Below, piece after piece: positions 15,059 to 21,691 of a stretch of 23,413 bases of DNA. Position 1 is the stretch's first letter. Each line of letters opens with the position of its first letter. Below the pieces are notes generated by a model. That model searched no databases and had not been told where the DNA came from. It saw only the letters and a list, made by a program, of their open reading frames with translations. The translations under genes and the position numbers were made by a program. Source of the DNA: a virus; the IMG/VR virus record IMGVR_UViG_3300025162_000178, positions 1-23,413 of that record. One strand, 5' to 3'.

Positions 15059-15427
15059 TTATTTTAGCAAATTTTGCAAATCCATTAGAGAGTGCAAATC
15101 CATTAGAGAGTCATTCATTTTTTTCGCTAATGCTGGTGTTTTTTTAATATCTTCAATGTTATCTTCAATTTCGTTTATTCTTTTTGCTAATACTGGATTA
15201 TTTTTAGCAAACTCAACGTCTGCATTTGCTTTTACAAATTTTGCAATATCAACCAAACAATCGGGGCAAATCGGAACAACAACATTTCCTCTTCCGCTAC
15301 TGCGGAGCTCATGGATACCTTCATTTTCATATGGATATACAAGATGACCGTTTGTCATTACTCCTTGTGAGCAAAATGCACATCCACCGACTTTATCAAC
15401 GGATTTTTTATTTGAAACGGTTGCCAT
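15059..15427 (-). CDS. Small Cys-rich (zinc-ribbon-like) protein
   Basis: A 122-residue protein starting MATVSNKK at 15427; a longer reading from 15496 adds a poorly coding leader that overlaps the promoter-like box. Two Cys pairs, CAFC near residue 16 and CPDC near residue 54, probably bind zinc. The rest is helical. Near the C-terminus an exact 18-bp tandem duplication (15076-15093 and 15094-15111) yields SLMDLHSLMDLQ. This looks like a recent slippage event. The function is unknown. Confidence 0.65.
   Translation of the reverse strand: MATVSNKKSVDKVGGCAFCSQGVMTNGHLVYPYENEGIHELRSSGRGNVVVPICPDCLVDIAKFVKANADVEFAKNNPVLAKRINEIEDNIEDIKKTPALAKKMNDSLMDLHSLMDLQNLLK
15076..15111. repeat. Tandem 18-bp repeat, two exact copies
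   Basis: The unit GCAAATCCATTAGAGAGT occurs twice back to back. It stays in frame with the coding gene on the minus strand and adds six residues. The copies are identical, which points to a recent duplication or an assembly artefact. Confidence 0.9.
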
Positions 15428-15453
15428 ATTAGTTTGTGTTAGGTTTAATGATG

Positions 15454-15461
15454 CAAATGTA
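15454..15461 (-). promoter_or_regulatory. Bacteroidota-type -7 promoter box
   Basis: TACATTTG on the minus strand fits TAnnTTTG and lies about 27 bases before the ATG at 15427. It continues CATC, identical to the box in front of tRNA 1. This supports the 15427 start for the Cys-rich gene, because the longer frame would place the promoter inside the coding region. Confidence 0.45.
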
Positions 15462-15496
15462 AAACCTTTTTTCTTATAAAAAAAATTTTTAAACAA

Positions 15497-15679
15497 TTAT
15501 TTTAAAGTTAAAAATGCCCCAATAATAAATGATAGTCCCAAAATAAGCATAATAATATTGTATAATCCGTAATGGCTATACAACGTAGAATACTGCTTGC
15601 TTGGAACCCAAGTTTCTATTGTAGTAAATGAACTTAGGAATAAAAATATGATCCCAGTAATAAATATTAGAATTATCAT
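15497..15679 (-). CDS. Small two-helix membrane protein
   Basis: A 60-residue protein with two hydrophobic helices at about residues 2-18 and 40-58, joined by a polar loop rich in Tyr and Ser. The start overlaps the preceding stop by ATGA and is preceded by a GGAGG site, so it is a genuine coupled gene. The family is not recognised. Confidence 0.6.
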   Translation of the reverse strand: MIILIFITGIIFLFLSSFTTIETWVPSKQYSTLYSHYGLYNIIMLILGLSFIIGAFLTLK

Positions 15680-16086
15680 ACGATTTCATCCTCCTTCCCA
15701 TCAATTGGCATCCAAAACGATAGAAGCTCATCTTTATCATCTTGGTCTGCATTAATTTCATCAAAATATTTTTTGTTATACCATTCCCAATTACCATCCT
15801 GTTTAACCAAAATTGTTAAGTCGTTGCTTTTCAATTTAATGACAGCCTCAAATGGTGCCCAGTCATCATTTTGGTATAACCCCAATTTTTCTAATATCTC
15901 CGCTATTAATTCTTTTTTGTTCACAATACATTTTGGGCAGAAATCCCAATCGGAGCCATTTAATACCTTTTTTCTTACCCAATTCTTTGGATAATATTTT
16001 AATACATCGTCCATACTATCGAACTGTTCTTCCTTATATTCTCTGCTACACTGAGTGCAATACAGTTGGTATCTTATATTTATCAT
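15676..16086 (-). CDS. Hypothetical zinc-ribbon protein
   Basis: A 136-residue protein. The N-terminus has CTQC at about residues 10-13 and CPKC at about 50-53, a likely zinc ribbon. The remainder is acidic, with several Trp residues (EWYNKKYF, SFWMP). No signal or membrane segment is visible. It is ATGA-coupled at both ends: to a 38-residue micro-protein upstream and the 60-residue membrane protein downstream. The function is unknown; a nucleic-acid or protein-binding adaptor is possible. Confidence 0.65.
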   Translation of the reverse strand: MINIRYQLYCTQCSREYKEEQFDSMDDVLKYYPKNWVRKKVLNGSDWDFCPKCIVNKKELIAEILEKLGLYQNDDWAPFEAVIKLKSNDLTILVKQDGNWEWYNKKYFDEINADQDDKDELLSFWMPIDGKEDEIV

Positions 16087-16199
16087 TTTTTAAATAAGTT
16101 TTTAATCCAGAATAATGGTTCAAAAAACAACTTAGTTGCCTTGACAACTTCGTTCCAAACGGCTTTGTTCCAAGACACTTTAATGAATTTATTTTCCAT
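16083..16199 (-). CDS. 38-residue micro-protein
   Basis: A short frame (MENKFIKVSWNKAVWNEV to the end FWIKNLFKK) with an amphipathic, Trp/Phe-rich helix and a basic tail. It begins six bases after the stop of the YqhA-family gene, and its TGA overlaps the next ATG (ATGA). It fills an otherwise unexplained gap in a run of coupled genes, which is the main reason to believe it is real. It might associate with the membrane surface. Confidence 0.55.
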   Translation of the reverse strand: MENKFIKVSWNKAVWNEVVKATKLFFEPLFWIKNLFKK

Positions 16200-16204
16200 A
16201 ATGG

Positions 16205-16735
16205 TTAGTGATTTAATTCTTTTTGAACAGCTAATTCTTTTTGATCTTCAATGGCTTCAGCTTTAACATGAAAGTATTCGATCATCATTAGAACAAATGC
16301 TCCGACAAGAAATACTCCATGTATTAAAACTTGCTTTTGAATTGTGGACCAATCCACCTTTTCTGCATTGATAAATGATTGTAAAAGATGTATTGAGCTA
16401 ACACCAATTAATGATGTTGACATTTTTACTTTTAATAGCCCAGAACTTGATTTTTCTGATGCCTCGTGATGATCCTTAGTGATAAATGATGTATATGACC
16501 CAGAAATGATCATTTTAATAAGGTTAGCGATCATGACTATATCAACGAGCTCAAGCACTATAAGCATTCCCTGTTCTTTTGTCACACTTGTTGCGCATGT
16601 GAGCATATGATAAAGATTTTGTGAATACCAAAATAAATAAACAACCTGTGCAATTATAAGCCCAAGATAAAATGGTACCAGAACCCATTTACTCTGAAAG
16701 AGTATTTTTTCGATGATTTTTTTCATATCTTTCAT
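16205..16735 (-). CDS. YqhA-family (UPF0114) membrane protein
   Basis: A 176-residue inner-membrane protein. It shows the UPF0114 pattern: an N-terminal FQSKWVLVPFYLGLIIAQVV helix, a LVDIVMIANLIKMIISGSY block in the second helix, the LKVKMSTSLIGVSSIHLLQS block before the third, and a last helix near 135-153. The biochemical role of the family is not settled. Carriage by a phage is unusual and suggests capture from a host. The start overlaps the preceding TGA by ATGA. The C-terminal tail is polar (AIEDQKELAVQKELNH). Confidence 0.8.
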   Translation of the reverse strand: MKDMKKIIEKILFQSKWVLVPFYLGLIIAQVVYLFWYSQNLYHMLTCATSVTKEQGMLIVLELVDIVMIANLIKMIISGSYTSFITKDHHEASEKSSSGLLKVKMSTSLIGVSSIHLLQSFINAEKVDWSTIQKQVLIHGVFLVGAFVLMMIEYFHVKAEAIEDQKELAVQKELNH

Positions 16736-17052
16736 AATGTCAGACGTTTTTTTAATTGTGAATATGTGTAATATTTAATTACCCGCTTGTATGTTTTATT
16801 TGGATTGTACACCCCAACCCGTTTACATTCAGATTCCATACTGATTAATTTATCACCACTTGGGGTCAATTTTGTTCCTTCGATGCAATAAACAATTCCA
16901 TTTAGAACAGTATACCAATCTTTATCAACACTGTACTGCCTACCTATTTTAATAAGTGATATGTGAACAAATAACTTTCCATCAAATTTATCCGCCATAT
17001 ATTTTTCGACTTGATAGACTATGTCTACACCTTGTGATTTATTGTTTTTCAT
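16732..17052 (-). CDS. Hypothetical protein
   Basis: A 106-residue basic soluble protein starting MKNNKSQG at 17052. An upstream in-frame ATG at 17094 would lie inside the previous gene, and the 17052 start forms an ATGA overlap with that gene's stop, so 17052 is preferred. The C-terminus is Lys/Tyr-rich (YKRVIKYYTYSQLKKRL). The function is unknown. Confidence 0.65.
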   Translation of the reverse strand: MKNNKSQGVDIVYQVEKYMADKFDGKLFVHISLIKIGRQYSVDKDWYTVLNGIVYCIEGTKLTPSGDKLISMESECKRVGVYNPNKTYKRVIKYYTYSQLKKRLTL

Positions 17053-18056
17053 GACCATCTTTCTTTTGTGTCGAGTATTTGGATTCCAGCACAACTGAAG
17101 TTTATGTGAAGGTTTTCATCCAAAACAATTGTCATGTTAGTATGACATTCATTCTCGTGGAGTGACACTTTACCACGAACAATATTGCCGTTACTCAATC
17201 GAATTTCAACTTCCATACCTGTCATATCACAATTAACATCCATATGTTCTGAAATATAATGAATGCCATATTGCTTGCGATCTTCTTTAATTTTGTCGTG
17301 CTCAATCCTGTTTATTCTAAATTTTAATGCATCAATTTCCATTAATGACATCCTATCAATAGTTGAGTCCATTTCCCGAATTGATCTGACAATACTTACA
17401 GCGTTGTGAATATTAGCGATTGGTTCAGCAACTTTTTTGTAAGGCTTAATATTTTCTGTGAATTTTACTTTAGCCCCAGCTTTCATAAGCATCATTTTAA
17501 CCTCAATTGGGTCTATGTCATAACATTCCCATGCATTTTTGTGGGTTTGGCTTGGAAAAATATCCTTATGATTAAGTCTGGTAAAAAAATCATTTAATTC
17601 AACATTCGCTGGATGATGATTATTTTCACCCGCTCTTCTTGCTCTGGGCAGTTTTGCAGATACTATTAAATATTGAGTATTATAATCAATGACATATGTA
17701 TAATCCTTGGTGAACATGAAATCAATTAATCCTTTATGAATACCAAAAAGGGACCAATTGATATATGGGTCAAATCGAATTTCACCCCCATTATCTTCGA
17801 TTAGCTTCCTCAATTTTAAAATCTCGTCATTGGATAAGCCTTTAAGAGGAACATCGTTCAGAAACCAGCAATTTAATCCAAATTCACCTATTTCTTTATG
17901 ACGATATAGTTCGTTTACTGTATTATCAACAATAACAGACGTTTTAAGTTTTTTGCTCAAATTTCTGTAAAAATCCGATGCTTTCGAATATTGCAATGCC
18001 ATTCTACCGTTTATGGCTGTAATTATAAAATTACACCCTTCTAATTTTTTTTTCAT
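17049..18056 (-). CDS. Hypothetical protein, largest gene of the minus-strand array
   Basis: A 335-residue soluble protein that I do not recognise. It appears to have two parts. An N-terminal domain (about 1-215) includes an RRAGENNHHPANVELNDFF segment rich in His and Asn. A helical linker (about 216-265) leads to a C-terminal beta-rich domain with GMEVEIRLSNGNIVRGKVSL, resembling a small barrel. It is ATGA-coupled on both sides. No catalytic motif stands out. Confidence 0.65.
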   Translation of the reverse strand: MKKKLEGCNFIITAINGRMALQYSKASDFYRNLSKKLKTSVIVDNTVNELYRHKEIGEFGLNCWFLNDVPLKGLSNDEILKLRKLIEDNGGEIRFDPYINWSLFGIHKGLIDFMFTKDYTYVIDYNTQYLIVSAKLPRARRAGENNHHPANVELNDFFTRLNHKDIFPSQTHKNAWECYDIDPIEVKMMLMKAGAKVKFTENIKPYKKVAEPIANIHNAVSIVRSIREMDSTIDRMSLMEIDALKFRINRIEHDKIKEDRKQYGIHYISEHMDVNCDMTGMEVEIRLSNGNIVRGKVSLHENECHTNMTIVLDENLHINFSCAGIQILDTKERWS

Positions 18057-18430
18057 GATTTTGGTTTATTTAGTCTTAAACGTTTTTTATGCGGAATATT
18101 TTCATCTTTTGAATAAATTTTGTCTTTTTCATTTAAAACTTCAATTTTAATTGTGTCTGCATCATACATCCATTCTTGAAGTCTGTGTGATTGGGCAAAA
18201 CATTCCATCCAGCCAAAAATAAAATGATTATTTTCAATGTTATTAAATTGATCAATGTCATCGGCAGTACATGCGATTGGTCTTACCCACCAATCAAAAG
18301 TTTTGTCTTTTAATTGAGGATTTGCGCCATTAGTATTATACCTTCTCCAAATGTCCCGCATTGATGCTGTTACATCTTCGGAATATGATAATCCCTTAGC
18401 TTCATCCGATATTTTTACGATTACTCTCAT
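18053..18430 (-). CDS. Hypothetical protein
   Basis: A 125-residue soluble protein of unknown function with a Trp-rich middle (FDWWVRPIAC, then FGWMECFAQ, EWMYDADTIK) and a very basic tail (HKKRLRLNKPKS). It is ATGA-coupled to the genes before and after it in the minus-strand array. No known domain was recognised. Confidence 0.65.
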   Translation of the reverse strand: MRVIVKISDEAKGLSYSEDVTASMRDIWRRYNTNGANPQLKDKTFDWWVRPIACTADDIDQFNNIENNHFIFGWMECFAQSHRLQEWMYDADTIKIEVLNEKDKIYSKDENIPHKKRLRLNKPKS

Positions 18431-18867
18431 TCAAATAATTTATTTAATTTTTTTAATTTTGCTTTTCTTTGTTTCTTTATGATGATGTAGTCTTTTTCAT
18501 CATTGAAAATTCTTATTTTTAATATTTTTTCATATTCTAAAATTTTGGGGGAGCAATCATCAATATCACACAGTGTTAGAAGTACATGATGGTATGTGCT
18601 TAGTGCCTTATCTGATAATATTCTTTGTAGTGGTTTAGTATCGAATAAACTGTAATTGTCACAGAAATACGTTATCATATATAAAATTTCATTATTTTTT
18701 AATTTTAAAATTTCATTTTTCAAATTTTGCTCTTGTGACGGAGTTATTGCTGGCGATATTTCTGGAGACCCTATTGCCTTATTAATAATAGACTTGGCGA
18801 ATTTATCAACCACATCATTGCCAGAATCGTGAAAATAGCAGTATACCCCGTCTATAATTCTATTCAT
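18427..18867 (-). CDS. Hypothetical protein, tandem paralog 2
   Basis: A 146-residue protein and a clear paralog of the gene just upstream (18860-19342). Both share M(N/D)R(I/L)I(D/E)GVY at the start, an ITP-x-QEQ block, an (N/S)EILYMI helix, a CD-x-Y motif, and an end of the form I(F)-(N/Y)-DEKDYI followed by a Lys-rich tail. The duplication has diverged well beyond the nucleotide level. The start overlaps the previous gene by eight bases. The function is unknown. Confidence 0.7.
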   Translation of the reverse strand: MNRIIDGVYCYFHDSGNDVVDKFAKSIINKAIGSPEISPAITPSQEQNLKNEILKLKNNEILYMITYFCDNYSLFDTKPLQRILSDKALSTYHHVLLTLCDIDDCSPKILEYEKILKIRIFNDEKDYIIIKKQRKAKLKKLNKLFE

Positions 18868-19342
18868 TATTAAATATTTTTTCTAATTTCATTTTTCTCT
18901 GTTGCTTTACGCTAATGTAATCCTTTTCGTCATAGAATATTTTTATATTGAGCTTTTTTTCATACTCTTGAATTGTTAAGTATGATGATTTATCACGATC
19001 ATCAGGGTCATCAACCATAAATAAAATAATATCACGATATATGTTGAACGCAGGGTTAGCCAATATTCTTTCGGCTGCTTTAACTTCTGGATTATTACCG
19101 CTTAAGTTATAATAGTGATCACAGAGAAAATTAATCATATATAGAATTTCACTATTTCTCAGTTTTAAAATTCCATTTGTTATATCTTGTTCTTGTTTTG
19201 GTGTGATTGTAGATGTAATTTTAGCAGTTCCTATAATTTTTACAAGAAATGCCTCGGCAAAGTTTTTTACTGGATCATTATTGTCATTGCTATAATCCTT
19301 ATCAATATAAAAAATATATACACCTTCGATAAGTCTATCCAT
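18860..19342 (-). CDS. Hypothetical protein, tandem paralog 1
   Basis: A 160-residue paralog of the next gene, with a somewhat longer acidic insert near residues 14-25 (DKDYSNDNNDP). It ends with TAG inside the start of its paralog (ATGAATAG), a natural overlap that marks TAG as a working stop in this genome. Its own start overlaps the preceding gene by eight bases. The function is unknown. Confidence 0.7.
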   Translation of the reverse strand: MDRLIEGVYIFYIDKDYSNDNNDPVKNFAEAFLVKIIGTAKITSTITPKQEQDITNGILKLRNSEILYMINFLCDHYYNLSGNNPEVKAAERILANPAFNIYRDIILFMVDDPDDRDKSSYLTIQEYEKKLNIKIFYDEKDYISVKQQRKMKLEKIFNNE

Positions 19343-19694
19343 TTTTATCGGTTTTGATGTATAATTCTAAAGCATCTATACTGCCTTGCAATTCGGTAAT
19401 TCTATATTCGCAGCTTTCGATGTTTTTATTTGCCCATTCCACTGTATTTTTAGCACCATCCAGTTCTTTAGTATTTACTGGGCTGGCTGGTAATTCACGA
19501 AAGGAATGACATTCCATCATTCTATCCGATGCTAATTCTTCAGCGATTGCATCTTCACGTATATGTTCAGCAATAATCTTTAAGGCTTGGCTAAGTTTAC
19601 TTTTGAATATTGGAAGATATGACTTTTCTAACGTGACTCGTTCTTCAAGTGTACGTATAGCAAACGGATATTTTAATTTTTCACCTCTTGACAT
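19335..19694 (-). CDS. Hypothetical coiled-coil protein
   Basis: A 119-residue helical protein. Two long helices (about 14-56 and 75-115) are separated by a Pro-containing turn (ELPASPVNTKEL), suggesting an antiparallel coiled coil. It ends with TAG overlapping the next start (ATGGATAG), and its start overlaps the end of the Pth2-like gene as TAATG. The function is unknown. Confidence 0.65.
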   Translation of the reverse strand: MSRGEKLKYPFAIRTLEERVTLEKSYLPIFKSKLSQALKIIAEHIREDAIAEELASDRMMECHSFRELPASPVNTKELDGAKNTVEWANKNIESCEYRITELQGSIDALELYIKTDKNG

Positions 19695-20296
19695 TATGCG
19701 AGTTTTTTACCTTGGATTAAATTCTTTTTTGCAACGTTTTCAGCACCCCCAATAAATTCTACCCATTTTATGTATAAGTCGTTAAGCTTTGGGTGATTGT
19801 ATGGCGGTTCTTCAGTATCGAGGAACATTTCCAAATCTGGGTCATTAAATTCTGGGGTTATCATGAATTCAACGTTGTCCTTTATCCAATCCTTAAATGG
19901 TGGGTATTCTTTCATTTTAAAGACTCGTTCATCACAAATGAAGCAAAGCGCAGTTAATGATTTGTTGGCATCTGGTTCACGAAACGCAGTAAATGGAATT
20001 TTATTTTCAATAAGATATTTTTCATGCATTTCCATAGACCCCTTAGCTAATTCATCATATACTCCTTTAATATCAACTGTTCCGTCTTTGTATACAATTT
20101 CCCGTTCTTGAATAAACCCCGAATTGGATGTGCCACCGTTAAGCAATACGAATGTTTCATAATTATCAACAAAATCGCCAAAAGTTTCATCATCTTTATA
20201 TTTGCGACTATACCTTAATGCACAATGCCCAGCTTGGATTCCCTGCTGAATTGGGGACAAATTGTACATTACAAGAAAAAACATTCGTAGTTCCAT
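19694..20296 (-). CDS. Second peptidyl-tRNA hydrolase 2-like protein
   Basis: A 200-residue protein. The N-terminus MFFLVMYNLSPIQQGIQAGH matches the first strand, loop and Q-A-G-H helix of Pth2. Later, PFTAFREPDANKSLTALCF lines up with SIFREPDINNQITAIAI of the 14624-15010 protein. It differs by a long insert between these parts and a C-terminal extension of about 70 residues. The basic loop residues are reduced, so it may bind tRNA or another ligand without the classic activity. A promoter-like box lies 16 bases upstream, and it heads the downstream run of coupled genes. Confidence 0.6.
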   Translation of the reverse strand: MELRMFFLVMYNLSPIQQGIQAGHCALRYSRKYKDDETFGDFVDNYETFVLLNGGTSNSGFIQEREIVYKDGTVDIKGVYDELAKGSMEMHEKYLIENKIPFTAFREPDANKSLTALCFICDERVFKMKEYPPFKDWIKDNVEFMITPEFNDPDLEMFLDTEEPPYNHPKLNDLYIKWVEFIGGAENVAKKNLIQGKKLA

Positions 20297-20311
20297 AATT
20301 TTTATTTTTTA

Positions 20312-20319
20312 CAAAAGTA
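20312..20319 (-). promoter_or_regulatory. Bacteroidota-type -7 promoter box
   Basis: TACTTTTG on the minus strand fits TAnnTTTG and lies 15 bases before the ATG at 20296, in the intergenic gap 20297-20343. No clear -33 TTTG is seen at the expected distance. It is the best candidate to drive the 20296-to-15497 gene run. Confidence 0.45.
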
Positions 20320-20343
20320 TAAAAAATTTGTGAATAAAAAAAA

Positions 20344-20649
20344 TCAGCCAGTTGGTTCTTTACCAAGAAGTTTCATAATTACGCTGGATTTATTTGAATA
20401 TTTTTGAGACAGCCAGATATAAAACTTATCAATATTGATACCAGTTCCTTCCATACAACTTGTTAATGCATTGAGTAACGGAAATAAACAGTGGTGTTTG
20501 TTCTTATTTGATATTAAGGTAGTACAAAAATCGTTATCGGCAATTTGGAATTCTGCAAATATTGCAATATCTTCTTTTTTGCAAATTTCAATAATTTTAG
20601 CCATTAATGGCGCAATTTGCTCGTCATATATTTTTTCCTTGTTTTCCAT
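20344..20649 (-). CDS. Hypothetical phage protein
   Basis: A 101-residue soluble protein of unknown function. It has an N-terminal helix, a short beta segment (IAIFAEFQIADNDFCTTLI) and two further helices with NALTSCMEGTGINIDKF. Its start lies within the 3' end of the preceding gene (26-base overlap in another frame). It is followed by the promoter-containing gap at 20297-20343. Confidence 0.65.
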   Translation of the reverse strand: MENKEKIYDEQIAPLMAKIIEICKKEDIAIFAEFQIADNDFCTTLISNKNKHHCLFPLLNALTSCMEGTGINIDKFYIWLSQKYSNKSSVIMKLLGKEPTG

Positions 20650-20887
20650 TGATTTTATTGAGTTTAAGTTTTCTTAGTTCAGTTTTGGATGGCTGCAATT
20701 CGTTATGGTAAAATTCAGCTTCCCAATGTTGATATTTTGGTCTTACTAAAACGTATGCACCGTTTACATGGGTAACTCTACCAATTATTGGGCGTGGTTT
20801 ATCTTTCAATGGAAACGGAATATTTCCTACAATTTCAACCCAATCACCTTTTTCAAATCGACAACTTCCAAGCGGAGAGACTTTCAT
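20624..20887 (-). CDS. Small SH3/KOW-like protein
   Basis: An 87-residue basic protein. The pattern GDWVEIVGNIPFPLKDKPRP, then IIGRVTHVNGAYVLVRPKY with WEAEFYHNELQ, fits a small five-stranded SH3-like or KOW-type barrel that ends with a basic helix. Such small barrel proteins are frequent in large phages with no fixed function; RNA or ribosome binding is possible but unproven. The reverse strand of its 5' part shows an open frame that is only a shadow; real homing-endonuclease coding begins beyond its start. Confidence 0.65.
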   Translation of the reverse strand: MKVSPLGSCRFEKGDWVEIVGNIPFPLKDKPRPIIGRVTHVNGAYVLVRPKYQHWEAEFYHNELQPSKTELRKLKLNKINGKQGKNI

Positions 20888-21052
20888 TTATGCTCAAATT
20901 TTCATGTAAAGATAGGTAGAAAAGATTTGAATAAAGGACCGTTGCTAAATTTGACTAATGGGGGTGATGGTGTTTGCGGATATACATATACTGAAAAACA
21001 TAGAAAGAATTTGAGTGAATCTATTAAAAAAAATAAAAAAAATCAAAGTTAA
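20888..21052 (+). pseudogene. C-terminal remnant of a GIY-YIG homing endonuclease
   Basis: On the plus strand the frame reads VKIGRKDLNKGPLLNLTNGG then DGVCGYTYTEKHRKNLSESI and a Lys-rich tail to TAA at 21052. This matches the end of phage GIY-YIG endonucleases, where IGRxDLxxGPLxNLTxGGxG is followed by a NUMOD3-like DNA-binding repeat (G-Y-x-x-(T/S)-E-x-x-x-K-x-x-S). The catalytic GIY-YIG half and any start codon are missing: upstream sequence belongs to the gene on the other strand. The stop codon lies inside the 3' strand of helix P1 of the RNase P RNA, so the element once inserted next to this RNA gene. Confidence 0.75.
21023..21046 (-). terminator. U-rich tail after the RNase P RNA
   Basis: Directly after helix P1 the minus strand reads TTTGA followed by runs of eight and eight or nine T. 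The 11-bp P1 stem plus these T-runs could act as an intrinsic terminator and set the 3' end of the RNA. P1 is a long-range helix, so efficiency is uncertain. Confidence 0.4.
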
Positions 21053-21283
21053 ATATTCTATAGCCGCCATTCTGTCATTTAAACCCCACATTTATCTAAG
21101 TCTTTCGACTTCCTCTTCTTTATGAAGAGGTGCTCCAACCCGTTCTTTAGAATTGCTCACCTTCTCGAACTGTTAGGATTGCTACCTCGGTTGTGCAAAC
21201 GACTGTTTAGGTCTCCAACCTTGAGCAACGTAGTGGCGAACTTCCTCTGATTTTTCAATCAGCGTGAGATCAAATATTTAACT
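21047..21283 (-). ncRNA. rnpB: Compact RNase P RNA (catalytic RNA for tRNA 5' maturation)
   Basis: A structured RNA of about 237 nt, visibly richer in G+C than its surroundings. P1: 21273-21283 pairs perfectly (11 bp) with 21047-21057. P2: GAUCUCAC (21264-21271) with GUGGGGUU (21082-21089). P3: CUGAUU-GAAA-AAUCAG (21247-21262). Conserved region I GAGGAAGUUCGCCA (21234-21247) matches the bacterial GAGGAAAGUCCG, and GACAGAAUGGCG (21065-21076) matches the 3' ACAGAA block; CGCCA/UGGCG closes the P4-P5 position. A P18-like GAAA hairpin (21098-21111) is followed by AGAUAAAUG, as in bacterial RNase P RNA. It is much shorter than the usual 350-400 nt, and a CCA-binding L15 loop is not obvious. It follows the kptA operon by 22 bases on the same strand. 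Confidence 0.85.
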
Positions 21284-21305
21284 CCGATTTTTAGATTACA
21301 TTACA

Positions 21306-21518
21306 TTAAAAGTTAATTATATATCGGTTATTATTATCTTCGTCAATATGAATACTTCTATGCCATGATCTTGCTTGCCGTGCTACAAGTTTATCGCATA
21401 TACAGCAACGGGTATATCTTGTATGCTTTCCACTCCAACTTTCATCGTGAATTCGTGTAAACTCAGGCTCCGATCCTTCAAATGTTTTACCGTTCTCCTT
21501 TATTATTTCGATTTTCAT
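21306..21518 (-). CDS. Small C2H2-like zinc-finger protein
   Basis: A 70-residue protein. CCICDKLVARQARSWHRSIH near residues 38-57 gives C-x2-C-x11-H-x3-H, a single zinc-finger pattern, followed by an acidic turn and a short end. It may bind RNA or DNA. The start overlaps the stop of the 58-residue gene by ATGA, and the stop lies 22 bases before the RNase P RNA, so it is the last coding gene of the kptA operon. Confidence 0.65.
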   Translation of the reverse strand: MKIEIIKENGKTFEGSEPEFTRIHDESWSGKHTRYTRCCICDKLVARQARSWHRSIHIDEDNNNRYIINF

Positions 21519-21691
21519 TTTATTTTGCTATGTTTTAAAATTTTATTTCTGAAGCGTATAGCTAATAATTTTAATACTATGCTGATAAAATAAAGAGTTA
21601 GAACCGCATATCCAACCATGTAGTCAAAAACAATAGCATATATTGCGATTAAAGATATGAAAAGTATTTTGAATAACGTTTCGTTTTTCAT
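21515..21691 (-). CDS. 58-residue two-helix membrane protein
   Basis: A short frame beginning MKNETLFKIL with two hydrophobic helices (about 6-23 and 25-46) and a basic tail (RFRNKILKHSKIK). The ATG overlaps the preceding TGA and its own TGA overlaps the next ATG (both ATGA), which shows it is a real member of the kptA operon. The family is unknown. Confidence 0.65.
   Translation of the reverse strand: MKNETLFKILFISLIAIYAIVFDYMVGYAVLTLYFISIVLKLLAIRFRNKILKHSKIK

Noticed and set aside
20768-20887. N-terminal part of a 94-residue plus-strand frame
   Set aside because: The first 40 codons are antisense to the SH3-like gene. Only the part after 20888 resembles a GIY-YIG endonuclease.
21055-21284. 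Group I intron or tmRNA on the minus strand
   Set aside because: GNRA hairpins first suggested an intron, but no P7 or group I core is seen, and there is no tRNA-like domain or tag frame. The end blocks fit RNase P RNA much better.
21105-21290. Short protein-like frames on the minus strand inside the structured RNA
   Set aside because: Stretches such as LIEKSEEVRHYVAQG look protein-like by chance. They have no start site, and the bases are explained by RNase P helices.
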